From positions 1-64,000 of the forward strand of contig CAYOLQ010000007.1 of the NCBI GenBank assembly GCA_964404825.1: a stretch of DNA of 64,000 bases, written 5' to 3'. A program made the position numbers and the translations under genes. This document shows, in pieces, positions 35,916 through 44,858 of this stretch. Under the pieces are notes generated by a model. It ran no database searches. It had not been told where the DNA came from and saw only the letters and a program-made list of their open reading frames with translations. This DNA is from JACJXF01 sp964404825 (lineage in GTDB: Bacteria > Bacteroidota > Bacteroidia > Bacteroidales > GCA-2748055). Positions within the stretch are counted from its first letter, which is position 1; every line of letters begins with the position of its first letter.

Positions 35916-36793
35916 TCTTTTGGTTTTAACTTTTGAAACAATATTCCGGCAACAACCAGTGCGAGTCCGATGGGAGTAGTGTAATATATTTTTTCACCGG
36001 CAATATAATGAATTAAGAACAGTGACAAAAACGGGCTGATATAAATCAGGTTACTTATTTTATCAGTTGAAGAGCTTAGTTGCAGAGCTTTCATCCAGAA
36101 AATAAACGCAATTCCCATCTCGAAAATCCCCACATAAACTCCTGATGCCCAGGCCTCGGGTAAAGCGGGAAGATTTTTATTCATGACAAACATGAAGATC
36201 AAAAGAAACACAAAGCCAAAAAGAAAATTCAGAAATAGTTTCACCACCTCATCGCGTTTGTCTTTTACATTCAGAATCCAGAAAAAAGCCCATATTACAG
36301 AACTTCCAAGAGCCAATAATATTCCCGGGATTTGTTCAGGGCTGAAATTCCCTTTTCCTCCCTGGGAAGAAATGAAAAAAACACCTGAAAAGCTTATTAG
36401 AAGTCCAAAAATGCTTCGAAAACCTATCTTTTGTTTTAAAAGAGGAATAGAAATCAGAACCAGAATCACCGGCCAGATCATATTCAAAGGCTGAGCAACC
36501 TGTCCGGGTAAAATTGAATAGGCTTTAAATAGGATAAGGTAATATGCAAAGGGATTCAGGAATCCCAGAATGGCTGAAAAGAGTAATTCCTTCGGGGTAA
36601 GACCGGCTATTGCTTTCATTTTCCCCTGAACCAGCATTACCCCTGCAAATAACAGAATGCTGACAAAGGTTGATATAAACAGCAGTTGAAAATTATCCTG
36701 ATACCGCAATGCTATTTTAAAAGCAGTGGGAACCGTTCCCCAGCACAAAATGGTTAGACCTGCAAAGAGATAGGATTTTTGCTGGTTATTCAT
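35912..36793 (-). CDS. EamA/DMT-family transporter
   Basis: The 293-residue protein has ten predicted transmembrane helices in two repeated EamA units (about residues 1-145 and 150-290). Motifs such as CWGTVPTAFKIAL, LNPFAYYLILFKAY and GMAFIFWMKALQ-like segments fit drug/metabolite transporters. The substrate cannot be inferred; family members export amino acids, nucleotides or drugs. It lies 10 bases after serS and overlaps ruvC, so all three are probably one minus-strand transcript. Confidence 0.85.
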   Translation of the reverse strand: MNNQQKSYLFAGLTILCWGTVPTAFKIALRYQDNFQLLFISTFVSILLFAGVMLVQGKMKAIAGLTPKELLFSAILGFLNPFAYYLILFKAYSILPGQVAQPLNMIWPVILVLISIPLLKQKIGFRSIFGLLISFSGVFFISSQGGKGNFSPEQIPGILLALGSSVIWAFFWILNVKDKRDEVVKLFLNFLFGFVFLLIFMFVMNKNLPALPEAWASGVYVGIFEMGIAFIFWMKALQLSSSTDKISNLIYISPFLSLFLIHYIAGEKIYYTTPIGLALVVAGILFQKLKPKE

Positions 36794-36803
36794 TCAGAGT
36801 TTC

Positions 36804-38078
36804 TCAGTTTATCATATCGAAACCTGTAAAATTACGCAGAACTTCAGGAATAACAATTCCTTCTGGAGTCTGATTGTTTTCAAGAATTGCTGCAACGATG
36901 CGCGGCAAAGCCAGTGATGAACCATTTAGTGTATGTGCAAGTGTGGTTTTTTTATCAGCTTTATCTTTGAACCGGAGTTTAAGCCTGTTCGCCTGAAACG
37001 ATTCGAAATTGGAAACCGAACTAACTTCGAGCCATCTGGCCTGAGCAGCTGAATACACCTCAAAATCGTAGGTAAGAGCTGATGTAAAACTCATGTCGCC
37101 TCCGCATAGCTTGATGATCCGATAGGGTAGTCCGAGTTTAATAACAAGCCCCTCCACATGTTTTACCATTTCTTCAAGAGCCTCATAAGATTTTTCGGGA
37201 TGTGAAATATATACGATTTCAACTTTGTCGAACTGGTGAACGCGGTTTAGTCCTCTGACATCTTTTCCATAAGAGCCGGCTTCTCTGCGGAAGCATGGAG
37301 TGTAAGCGGTGTTTTTGCAGGGGAGTTCGGATGCATCCAGAATTACATCCCGGTAAATATTGGTTACAGGGACTTCAGCCGTAGGAATAAGGTAAAAATT
37401 GTCAATCTGACAATGGTACATCTGACCTTCCTTGTCTGGAAGTTGTCCTGTACCGAAACCGGAGTCTTCGTTTACCATCAGGGGAGGGAGAATCTCCCGG
37501 TATCCGGCTTTTACATTTTCATCCAGAAAAAAATTTATAAGTGCGCGCTGGAGCTTTGCTCCTTTCCCTTTGAAAACAGGAAATCCGGCACCGGTAAGCT
37601 TTGTTCCCAGGTCAAAATCGAGAAAATCGTATTTGGTTCCTAATTCCCAGTGAGGGAGTGCATTTTCAGGGAGTGTGATTTTAATATCGTTACCACGGAT
37701 GAATGTGTTATCTTCAGCTGATTTTCCAACGGGAACTGATTCATGAGGGAGGTTGGGTATCTGCACCAGTAGCTCATTAAGTTTAGTACTGGCTTCATCG
37801 TATTTAAGGTTGAATTCTTTGATATTTTCTTTAAGCAGGGCTGTGCGGTCTTTTGCTTTATTAGCTTCTTCAGTTTTTCCGTTTTGAAAAAGCCTTCCGA
37901 TTTCCTTTGAGAGGAGATTCATCTCAGCCTGGGCATTATCGGCATTTTTCTGAGCTGCCCGTCGCAGATTGTCGAATTCGATTACAGAATCGACTATTGA
38001 ACTGTCTTTGAAGTTTTTAACTTTTAACCGGCTGAGTACAAAATCCCTGTTTTCACGGATGAAATTAATAGTAAGCAT
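36804..38078 (-). CDS. serS: Seryl-tRNA synthetase
   Basis: The 424-residue class II synthetase charges tRNA-Ser. An N-terminal antiparallel coiled-coil arm (about residues 25-110) binds the long variable arm of the tRNA. The catalytic domain shows TAEVPVTNIY (the TxE loop), motif 2 in CFRREAGSYGKDVRGLNRVHQF (shown only in part here as FRREAGSYG), and motif 3 near NGSSLALPRIVAAILE. The length and motif order are normal. It is the first gene of a serS-eamA-ruvC group, separated from rpmA upstream by a good terminator. Confidence 0.96.
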   Translation of the reverse strand: MLTINFIRENRDFVLSRLKVKNFKDSSIVDSVIEFDNLRRAAQKNADNAQAEMNLLSKEIGRLFQNGKTEEANKAKDRTALLKENIKEFNLKYDEASTKLNELLVQIPNLPHESVPVGKSAEDNTFIRGNDIKITLPENALPHWELGTKYDFLDFDLGTKLTGAGFPVFKGKGAKLQRALINFFLDENVKAGYREILPPLMVNEDSGFGTGQLPDKEGQMYHCQIDNFYLIPTAEVPVTNIYRDVILDASELPCKNTAYTPCFRREAGSYGKDVRGLNRVHQFDKVEIVYISHPEKSYEALEEMVKHVEGLVIKLGLPYRIIKLCGGDMSFTSALTYDFEVYSAAQARWLEVSSVSNFESFQANRLKLRFKDKADKKTTLAHTLNGSSLALPRIVAAILENNQTPEGIVIPEVLRNFTGFDMIN

Positions 38079-38097
38079 ATCAGAATTTATAAAATAG

Positions 38098-38145
38098 AAA
38101 ATCTCCTTAAACTGTACTCAAAGTTAACAGTTTGAAGGAGATTTA
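38098..38145 (-). terminator. Terminator of the rplU-rpmA operon
   Basis: A long hairpin pairs 38099-38115 with 38127-38144 through 17 base pairs interrupted by one bulged base (38134). On the minus strand it is followed by a T-rich stretch (TTCTATTTTAT). It lies about 20 bases after the rpmA stop. Confidence 0.75.
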
Positions 38146-38163
38146 GAATAAGTTTAAGTAGAA

Positions 38164-38424
38164 TTATTCAGCAGGAGGAAGAACTGAGACGAATGATTTG
38201 TTGTCTCTTCTTTTCTTAAACTGAACGATCCCGGAAATAAGTGCAAAAAGAGTATGATCTTTTCCAATTCCTACGTTTTTACCGGCCATGTGTACAGTGC
38301 CTCTCTGGCGAACGATGATGTTTCCGGCTGTAGCTACCTGACCGCCGTATAATTTAACTCCTAATCGTTTGCTTTCTGATTCGCGACCGTTGCGTGAACT
38401 TCCGGCTCCTTTTTTATGTGCCAT
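38164..38424 (-). CDS. rpmA: 50S ribosomal protein L27
   Basis: 86 residues, starting directly with MAHKKGAGSSRNGRESESK, whose N-terminal tail reaches the peptidyl-transferase centre. The core GGQVATAGNIIVRQRGT and HMAGKNVGIGKDHTLFAL are canonical. There is no N-terminal extension of the kind processed by a protease in Firmicutes. It lies 30 bases downstream of rplU, the universal L21-L27 pair. Confidence 0.97.
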   Translation of the reverse strand: MAHKKGAGSSRNGRESESKRLGVKLYGGQVATAGNIIVRQRGTVHMAGKNVGIGKDHTLFALISGIVQFKKRRDNKSFVSVLPPAE

Positions 38425-38454
38425 AGCTTATTACTTTTATTGTCTTAATCGTTA

Positions 38455-39036
38455 TTATTTTTTTGTTCCGCTTGCTTTTTTAGGAGCTGCGGGTTTTTTG
38501 GCTGCAGGTTTCTTTTCGGCAGTTTTTTTGGCTGCAGGAGCTTTTTCAGTTGCAGGTTTTTTTGCTGCGGGAGCTTTTTTCTCAGCTGCAGGTTTTGCAA
38601 CAACTTTGGGCTCGGAAACTTTCTTTTCTGCTACTTTAGGTTTAGCTATTTCAGCAACCTCAGGCTTTGCAGCTTTTGCAACCACCGGTTTAGCAGCTTT
38701 TTCAGCTACTTTTGGTTTAGCACCTGTTTCAACAATTTCTTCAATAAGGATTTGGGTCATATACTGTCTGTGACCATTTTTAACCCTGTATCCTTTTCTT
38801 CTCTTTTTCTTAAAAACGATTACTTTATCACCTTTAACATGTTCAAGGATTGTTGCAGAAACCATTGCGCCCTGAATAACCGGAGCTCCAACGCTGACGT
38901 TTTTATCATTATCGATAAGAAGAACTCTTTCGAAGTCTACCTGATTACCAACTTCACCTTCGAGCCTGTGGACGAATATCTTCTGGTCTTTCTTAACCTT
39001 AAACTGCTGTCCTGCGATATCAACAATTGCGTACAT
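38455..39036 (-). CDS. rplU: 50S ribosomal protein L21 with long Ala/Lys/Pro tail
   Basis: 193 residues, against about 103 for typical L21. Residues 1 to about 103 are a standard L21: MYAIVDIAGQQFKV, GAPVIQGAMVSATILEH and KKRRKGYRVKNGHRQ, ending near QILIEEI. The remaining roughly 85 residues are almost entirely Ala, Lys, Pro, Val and Glu in repeats like AAKKPA and PKVAEK, resembling histone H1-like tails. The tail should be disordered and strongly basic. Extensions of this kind are known for some Bacteroidota ribosomal proteins, but their function is unknown. It is the first gene of the L21-L27 operon, with a near-perfect promoter upstream. Confidence 0.93.
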   Translation of the reverse strand: MYAIVDIAGQQFKVKKDQKIFVHRLEGEVGNQVDFERVLLIDNDKNVSVGAPVIQGAMVSATILEHVKGDKVIVFKKKRRKGYRVKNGHRQYMTQILIEEIVETGAKPKVAEKAAKPVVAKAAKPEVAEIAKPKVAEKKVSEPKVVAKPAAEKKAPAAKKPATEKAPAAKKTAEKKPAAKKPAAPKKASGTKK

Positions 39037-39073
39037 TATTACGAGTTTTACTTTATTTCATGAAAATGGAGTG

Positions 39074-39104
39074 CAAAAATATGAAAGTTAAATGGAATAG
39101 CAAA
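39074..39104 (-). promoter_or_regulatory. Promoter of rplU-rpmA
   Basis: On the minus strand TTTG (39101-39104), a 19-base spacer and TATTTTTG (39074-39081) match the Bacteroidota sigma-70 consensus TTTG-N19-TAnnTTTG without mismatch. The -7 box lies 37 bases before the ATG. Confidence 0.75.
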
Positions 39105-39203
39105 TATTTCTGGTGATTATTTTGCTGTAAAAACTAATTATTTCATTTTAAATGAGTATGATATTGGATTTATCCCAATTATCAACTTAACCAATTTTTT
39201 AGC

Positions 39204-39231
39204 TTGTACTAAAACAAAAACATTATATTTG
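39204..39231 (+). promoter_or_regulatory. Promoter of the bifunctional-nuclease operon
   Basis: TATATTTG (39224-39231) matches the -7 box exactly, with TTG (39204-39206) 17 bases upstream. It is divergent from the rplU promoter and 37 bases before the first ATG of a five-gene operon. Confidence 0.6.
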
Positions 39232-39268
39232 TTTTTCGATATTTGAAGATCAAGTTGCCTAAAACAGT

Positions 39269-39877
39269 ATGGTAAAGTTAAACGTATTAGGAATATCCTA
39301 TAGTCAAACCCAGTCGGGGGCATACGCCCTGATTCTCACGGAGGAGAATGGAGAAAGACGTATCCCCATTATTGTCGGGGGGTTTGAAGCTCAGTCAATT
39401 GCAATTGAACTTGAAGGACTTAAGCCGCCCCGCCCGCTTACACATGACCTTTTTATGAATTTCGCCAGGGTCTTCGGAATTACCATAAATGAAGTAGTCA
39501 TCTATAAACTTGAGGAGGGAGTTTTTTACTCTCAGCTTCAATGTAATAATGGCGAGGAAAACATTACCCTGGATGCTCGTACTTCAGATGCTATTGCGCT
39601 GGCTCTGCGTTTCAAATGCCCGATTTTTACAACTGAAGAAATAATTGCAAAAGCTGGTATTGTGCTTGATTTTGAAAAGGAAAGCCCTTTAGCACCGGTA
39701 AGTCAGGAAACCGAAAAGTTCAAATCCCCGACACCTTCGCCAAGTTATCCATCCAATGAGTTTAAAGCATATTCGCTCGAAGAACTTAATGAAATTCTTG
39801 ATGAGGCGATTGGCAATGAAGATTATGAAAGAGCCTCCAAAATCAGAGATGAAATTAACCTTCGAAAAAAGATATAA
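39269..39877 (+). CDS. DUF151 bifunctional nuclease-type protein with C-terminal UVR motif
   Basis: The 202-residue protein has an N-terminal DUF151/bifunctional nuclease domain (about residues 1-135: MVKLNVLGISYSQTQSGAYAL, RIPIIVGGFEAQSIAIEL, LDARTSDAIALALR). A Pro/Ser-rich linker joins it to a C-terminal helical hairpin (about 168-200: LNEILDEAIGNEDYERASKIRDEI), which matches the UVR (UvrB/UvrC-interacting) motif. DUF151 proteins have reported RNase/DNase activity in plants and a regulatory role in mycobacteria; the function in Bacteroidota is not established. The first of five closely spaced genes (gaps of 9, 17, 14 and 3 bases). Confidence 0.85.
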   Translation: MVKLNVLGISYSQTQSGAYALILTEENGERRIPIIVGGFEAQSIAIELEGLKPPRPLTHDLFMNFARVFGITINEVVIYKLEEGVFYSQLQCNNGEENITLDARTSDAIALALRFKCPIFTTEEIIAKAGIVLDFEKESPLAPVSQETEKFKSPTPSPSYPSNEFKAYSLEELNEILDEAIGNEDYERASKIRDEINLRKKI

Positions 39878-39886
39878 TTCCCATCC

Positions 39887-41401
39887 ATGACACATTTCAG
39901 GAAATTCCGGTTTTTACTGATAGTTATTTTTCTCATTTCATCATTTACTTTATTTGCCTCTTCAGGTAAGAATGATACTTTAATCCCGAATCAAACTATA
40001 CAGGCAAGTTTTCAGGATAGCACAGTCTCTTCAGATTCAGTATCTGTAACTCCGATTAAAAATACCAAAGCAAATTTAATTCCGGCGAAAAACCAGTATA
40101 AGTTTAACTTTCTTACTATACTGCGTGGTCTGATTGGCATGCTTGTTTTAATTGGAATTGCTTATGTTTTCAGTGATAACAGGAAGGCAATTTCATGGAA
40201 AATAGTTGGTTACGGACTTTTGATTCAGGTGATACTGGCAATCGGAGTACTTCAGGTGCCTTTCATTCAGGGAACGTTTGAATTTATAGGAAAGTTATTT
40301 GTTAAAGTACTCGATTTTACCAATGAAGGGACAAAGTTCCTTTTTAGTTCATATTCTACCGGGGTTATCGAAGCTCCCTTGCAGACTTTTGCCATAAATA
40401 TCCTTCCTACCATAATATTTTTCTCAGCTCTTACATCTGTTCTTTTTTATTTTGGGATCATTCAGAAAGTAGTCTGGCTCCTGGCATGGGTGATGACCCG
40501 TGTACTGAAACTCTCTGGCGCTGAAAGTCTTTCGGTGGCCGGAAATATTTTTCTGGGCCAAACCGAATCCCCTTTAATGATAAAGGCCTACCTCGAAAAA
40601 ATGAACAAATCAGAGATGCTTCTGGTTATGGCTGGAGGAATGGCAACTTTGGCAGGCGGTGTGCTTGCTGTATATATTAATTTTCTCGGGGGAGATGATC
40701 CGGTGCAAAAATTATTATTCGCTAAACACCTCCTTGCTGCATCTGTAATGGCAGCACCAGGTGTGGTTGTCATCTCAAAAATTCTCGTTCCCCAAACAGA
40801 AGATATCAGCCAGGAAGTTGTGATTACACAGGATAAAATAGGTAAAAATGTGCTGGATGCCATAAATAATGGCACGTACGAAGGATTGAAACTTGCAGTG
40901 AATGTTGCTGCTATGCTTCTGGTATTTATTGCTTTTCTGGCCATGATAAACTTTACCTTTATTAAAATAGGGAACTGGACCAGTCTGAACGAGTGGATAA
41001 GTTCCTTTACCGACGGCAGGTACAATCAGCTTTCCCTGCAGTTTATTCTTGGTTATTCTCTTTCACCTCTTATGTGGCTAATTGGCGTAAATGTTCATGA
41101 TATTACCCTGGTTGGTTCGCTGCTCGGAGAAAAACTTATAATGACAGAATTTGTCGGATATATTAGTCTGGCAAACCTGAAAAACACAGGAGCTTTTTCC
41201 GATCCAAAATCCATTATCATGGCTACTTACATGCTCTGTGGCTTTGCGAATTTTGCATCGATAGGAATACAGATTGGCGGCATCGGCGCACTGGCGCCGG
41301 GAAAAAGAGTTATGCTGGCAAAATTCGGCATGCGTGCACTATTAGCCGGTACACTTGCATCATTACTTTCAGCCACAATTGTTGGCGTAATATTGTCCTA
41401 A
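39887..41401 (+). CDS. Concentrative nucleoside transporter (NupC/CNT family) with exported N-terminal extension
   Basis: The 504-residue protein carries out Na+ or H+-coupled nucleoside uptake at the inner membrane. The CNT core begins near residue 65 (FLTILRGLIGMLVLIGIAYVFS) and shows the family motifs FGLIQ-like YFGIIQKVVWLLAWVM, GQTESPLMIKAYL (about residues 224-236), and the C-terminal GFANFASIGIQIGGIGALAP. The first 27 residues are a second hydrophobic segment resembling a signal peptide, followed by a Ser/Thr-rich linker; this extension is not part of the transporter core. It sits in an operon with the DUF151 protein and a hybrid kinase, with no obvious functional link. Confidence 0.88.
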   Translation: MTHFRKFRFLLIVIFLISSFTLFASSGKNDTLIPNQTIQASFQDSTVSSDSVSVTPIKNTKANLIPAKNQYKFNFLTILRGLIGMLVLIGIAYVFSDNRKAISWKIVGYGLLIQVILAIGVLQVPFIQGTFEFIGKLFVKVLDFTNEGTKFLFSSYSTGVIEAPLQTFAINILPTIIFFSALTSVLFYFGIIQKVVWLLAWVMTRVLKLSGAESLSVAGNIFLGQTESPLMIKAYLEKMNKSEMLLVMAGGMATLAGGVLAVYINFLGGDDPVQKLLFAKHLLAASVMAAPGVVVISKILVPQTEDISQEVVITQDKIGKNVLDAINNGTYEGLKLAVNVAAMLLVFIAFLAMINFTFIKIGNWTSLNEWISSFTDGRYNQLSLQFILGYSLSPLMWLIGVNVHDITLVGSLLGEKLIMTEFVGYISLANLKNTGAFSDPKSIIMATYMLCGFANFASIGIQIGGIGALAPGKRVMLAKFGMRALLAGTLASLLSATIVGVILS

Positions 41402-41418
41402 ACAGATAGCTTCGATTA

Positions 41419-44400
41419 ATGTCGCATGAAAAGAAATATCCGGATACTACACTTGCAGAAACAGGTGAAATGGCGAATATTGAAGATATTAAGCGAAAAA
41501 TACGGGAATATGAACAGGAACTAAGTCGTCTTAAAAGCCTGGTCCGGGAAGGTCCCATAACTGAACCCCCTGAAAAGAAAGTGTCGGCATTGTCTTATGG
41601 CTTCAGCGTAGAAGAACTGGAGAAAATCTTCACAAATTCAAAATACCACGAGACCTTTTTCAACCAGATTCCTTTCATGGTCTGGGCTAAAGATACAAAT
41701 GGAAAGTTTTTATCAGCTAACAAAAGTTTCGCGGCTGCTTTTGGAAAGTTGCCAGAAGAGATAGTTGGTAGAAACGACTACGACTTCTCTCCCTCAATTT
41801 TTGCAGATAAATATACTGCAGACGACAATCTGGTTATCAGTACCGGTGAACAAAGGACCTTCGAGGAATTAATTCCTTTGAAAGATGGATTCAGATGGCA
41901 TGAAACCCTTAAGATTCCTTTGATTGGAATCGACGGAAAGGTTGTTGGAACTGCAGGACTGGCAAGGGATATAACTGACCGGAAAAATTATGAAATTGCT
42001 CTAAAGGAAAGCGAAGAAAAATTCAGGGAGCTTGCCGAAAACACCAGTGATTCATTTGTACTCAGAAGTGGAAATAAAATTCTATATGCCAATCCTGCTT
42101 TTGAACAGATTTATGGGATAAAGAGAGAGGACCTCTATAAAAATCCAAATGTATATCTGGACTGGATTCATCCGGAAGACCGCTCCAGAATTGAAAATAT
42201 TATCAAATCAAGGGAGCATAAATCGGCCTATATTTTTAATGAGCAATATCGTATTGTACTTCCCGATAAATCGGTAAACTGGATCTGGCACAGATCGTAT
42301 CCTGTCTGGAACGACAAAGGCGAAGTATACAGGGTAGTGTCGGTGAGCAGTAATATAACGGGTATAAAAGATCTCGAAGATAAAGTTCAGAAATTTCAGT
42401 CACAACAACAGGCCATCCTCGATAACATTCCCCATCAGGCATGGATTAAGGATATGGATGGCAAGTACCTTATGGTTAATGAAGCTTTTTGCAGGTTTTT
42501 TGACTGGAAGGTAAATGATATTATCGGAAAAACGGATTTCGATTTGTGCGATGAAGAGCTCGCTCTTGATTATGTGCGGAAAGATAAAACAGTATGTGAG
42601 CAGCGAAAAGCTATCAGATTTATGGAAGTGGAGGATGGACGGTTCGGAAAACGGTATTCAGAAACTTTTAAAACCCCCGTTATTAATGAGAACGGAGAAG
42701 TTATAGGAACAGCGGGTATTTCAAGAGATATTACCGAGCAAAAAATTGCAGAGCAGGCCCTCCTGAAAAGTGAAGAGAAATTTAAAGACCTGGTGACTCT
42801 GTTGCCGGAAATGGTCTTTGAAACAAACAGTAATCTGAAAATTACATTTGCCAACTTCAGTGCATTTGAACGTTTCGGTTACGAGCAGAATGATTTTGAC
42901 AAGGGCCTTTCACTCTATGATCTCGTAGCTGAAAGGGAAATCGGGAGGGTTAAGGATGAAATCATTAATGCCCAGAATGGAGGTGAGCTCATAGCTGCAG
43001 AATATGTATTGGTCTCGAAAAAGGGTCATGAGTTTCCTGCTCTTGTTTATACAAACAACATGTACAATAATGGGAAATGGTCAGGTTTAAGAGGAGTTGC
43101 AGTCGATATCGCACAAAGAAAAATTTCTGAGGAAAAAGAAAAAGTCTATCAGGAGAAACTTAAGTTTCTTAGCAATACAGCTCTGGATTTTCTAAGTCTG
43201 ATGCAGGATGAAGATATCTATATCTATACCGGCCGTAAGCTGAAGGAATTCATTCGCGAAGGATATGTGCTTGTCTCCCGGTTTAACGAATCCGAACATA
43301 CAATTGAATTAGTTTATTTTTCGGTTAATGATGAGATTAAAGAAACCATCAGAACTGAAACCGGTTTTAATGTTGATAACCTGAAAATTAAAATATCCCC
43401 GGAATCGGAGGCTGTTTTAATACAGAATGCAGAACACCTGATGGAATTTACCGAAGGCGTTTACGAACTGTCATTTGGTACCATTCCACGACCTCAGTGC
43501 CGTATTGTAGAAAGGATTTTACAGGTCAGAAAGATATACGGGCTTTCATTGCTCAGAGGAGGAAAACTGTACGGAAGTGTTGAGATTATTACCAGTCAGG
43601 AAGACCTCGACGATAAACCTCTGATCGAAACCTTTATATACCAGGCTTCTATTGCACTTCACAGAAGACAACTGGAACAGGAGCTTATCGCAGCAAAATT
43701 CAAAGCTGAAGAATCCGATAAACTGAAAACAGCTTTTCTTGCAAATATGTCGCATGAAATCCGTACCCCGATGAATGGTATAATTGGCATAAGTCAGCTT
43801 CTAACCCGCCAGGAAGTGGGAGAAAAAGACCGCAATGAATACCTGTCAATGATTAATGCCAACGGGAATATCCTGTTAAATCTTGTAAATGATATAATTG
43901 AAATCTCCAAAATAGAATCAAATCAGGTTGATCTCTTTGTATCAGAATTCTCCCTTAATAAACTTTTCCATGAGATGAACTGTTTCCTTCTTACTGAAAA
44001 GATGACCAAAAACAAAGATTCTGTTGAACTTTTAATGAGTCTGGGGAGAAAAGATGAAGAGTCATTTATTTATGCCGATAGACAAAAACTCAATCAAATC
44101 CTTCTGAATCTGATTGGTAATGCCATTAAATTTACTCTTTCCGGGCAGGTTGAATTCGGCTATTTCGTTAATGATGATAACAGGCTTGAATTTTTTGTAA
44201 AGGACACGGGAATCGGTATACCTGAAGATAAACTTGATTTAATATTTAACCGTTTTACTCAGGCTGATCAGTCACTTACCCGGCCCTTCGGAGGATCAGG
44301 CCTGGGACTCGCGATTTCGAAAGGATTTGTTGAAATAATGCATGGGAAAATCTGGGCGGAATGCAGAGAAAACGGAGGTTCCATTTTCCGTTTCCATATA

Positions 44401-44844
44401 CCGTTTAAACCATCATCACCCGGAGCTAAACAAGCTCCCAGAGTTAAACTCAGACCGGATGATTTCGACTGGGCAAAGTATCACCTTTTGGTAGTTGAAG
44501 ATAATTACATGAGTTTTAAGTTGTTACAGGCCTTGCTGAAAAACACAAAAGTAGTTATTCTGCATGCTGATAACGGAGAGCGGGCTATTGAAATGGTTAA
44601 AACACATCCTGAAATTGACCTTGTTCTTATGGATATTCAGCTTCCACTAATGAATGGATATGAAGCGACAAAAGCAATAAAGCTTATCAGACCGGAATTA
44701 ACTGTGATAGCACAAACCGCAAATGCTATGGACGAAGACAGATTAAAATGCCTGAATTCAGGTTGCAACGATTATATTACCAAACCCATTGTCTTTGAAA
44801 CCTTTCTGACACTTATCGATAGTTATATTCAGGAGAAACACTGA
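41419..44844 (+). CDS. Multi-PAS hybrid histidine kinase with receiver domain
   Basis: 1,141 residues without a transmembrane segment, so a cytoplasmic sensor. After a short coiled coil (about 15-45) come four PAS domains (about 70-185, 195-310, 325-440, 455-575), three with PAC ends such as GTAGLARDITDRK. A GAF-like region (about 590-765) follows, then HisKA with phospho-acceptor His779 in MSHEIRTPMNG, a HATPase with NLIGNAIKFT, DTGIGIP and GGSGLGLAIS, and a C-terminal receiver whose phospho-acceptor is Asp1072 in LMDIQLP with the conserved Lys in TKP. No DNA-binding output is attached; a phosphotransfer partner must lie elsewhere. The PAS ligand is unknown. Confidence 0.92.
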   Translation: MSHEKKYPDTTLAETGEMANIEDIKRKIREYEQELSRLKSLVREGPITEPPEKKVSALSYGFSVEELEKIFTNSKYHETFFNQIPFMVWAKDTNGKFLSANKSFAAAFGKLPEEIVGRNDYDFSPSIFADKYTADDNLVISTGEQRTFEELIPLKDGFRWHETLKIPLIGIDGKVVGTAGLARDITDRKNYEIALKESEEKFRELAENTSDSFVLRSGNKILYANPAFEQIYGIKREDLYKNPNVYLDWIHPEDRSRIENIIKSREHKSAYIFNEQYRIVLPDKSVNWIWHRSYPVWNDKGEVYRVVSVSSNITGIKDLEDKVQKFQSQQQAILDNIPHQAWIKDMDGKYLMVNEAFCRFFDWKVNDIIGKTDFDLCDEELALDYVRKDKTVCEQRKAIRFMEVEDGRFGKRYSETFKTPVINENGEVIGTAGISRDITEQKIAEQALLKSEEKFKDLVTLLPEMVFETNSNLKITFANFSAFERFGYEQNDFDKGLSLYDLVAEREIGRVKDEIINAQNGGELIAAEYVLVSKKGHEFPALVYTNNMYNNGKWSGLRGVAVDIAQRKISEEKEKVYQEKLKFLSNTALDFLSLMQDEDIYIYTGRKLKEFIREGYVLVSRFNESEHTIELVYFSVNDEIKETIRTETGFNVDNLKIKISPESEAVLIQNAEHLMEFTEGVYELSFGTIPRPQCRIVERILQVRKIYGLSLLRGGKLYGSVEIITSQEDLDDKPLIETFIYQASIALHRRQLEQELIAAKFKAEESDKLKTAFLANMSHEIRTPMNGIIGISQLLTRQEVGEKDRNEYLSMINANGNILLNLVNDIIEISKIESNQVDLFVSEFSLNKLFHEMNCFLLTEKMTKNKDSVELLMSLGRKDEESFIYADRQKLNQILLNLIGNAIKFTLSGQVEFGYFVNDDNRLEFFVKDTGIGIPEDKLDLIFNRFTQADQSLTRPFGGSGLGLAISKGFVEIMHGKIWAECRENGGSIFRFHIPFKPSSPGAKQAPRVKLRPDDFDWAKYHLLVVEDNYMSFKLLQALLKNTKVVILHADNGERAIEMVKTHPEIDLVLMDIQLPLMNGYEATKAIKLIRPELTVIAQTANAMDEDRLKCLNSGCNDYITKPIVFETFLTLIDSYIQEKH

Positions 44845-44858
44845 TATTCACCTTTTCC

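Noticed and set aside
38369..38773. 134-codon plus-strand frame rich in Ala, Phe and Gly opposite rplU
   Set aside because: It is the antisense of the repetitive Lys/Ala/Pro codons of the L21 tail (mostly GCA/AAA/CCT read backwards); no start context or family match.
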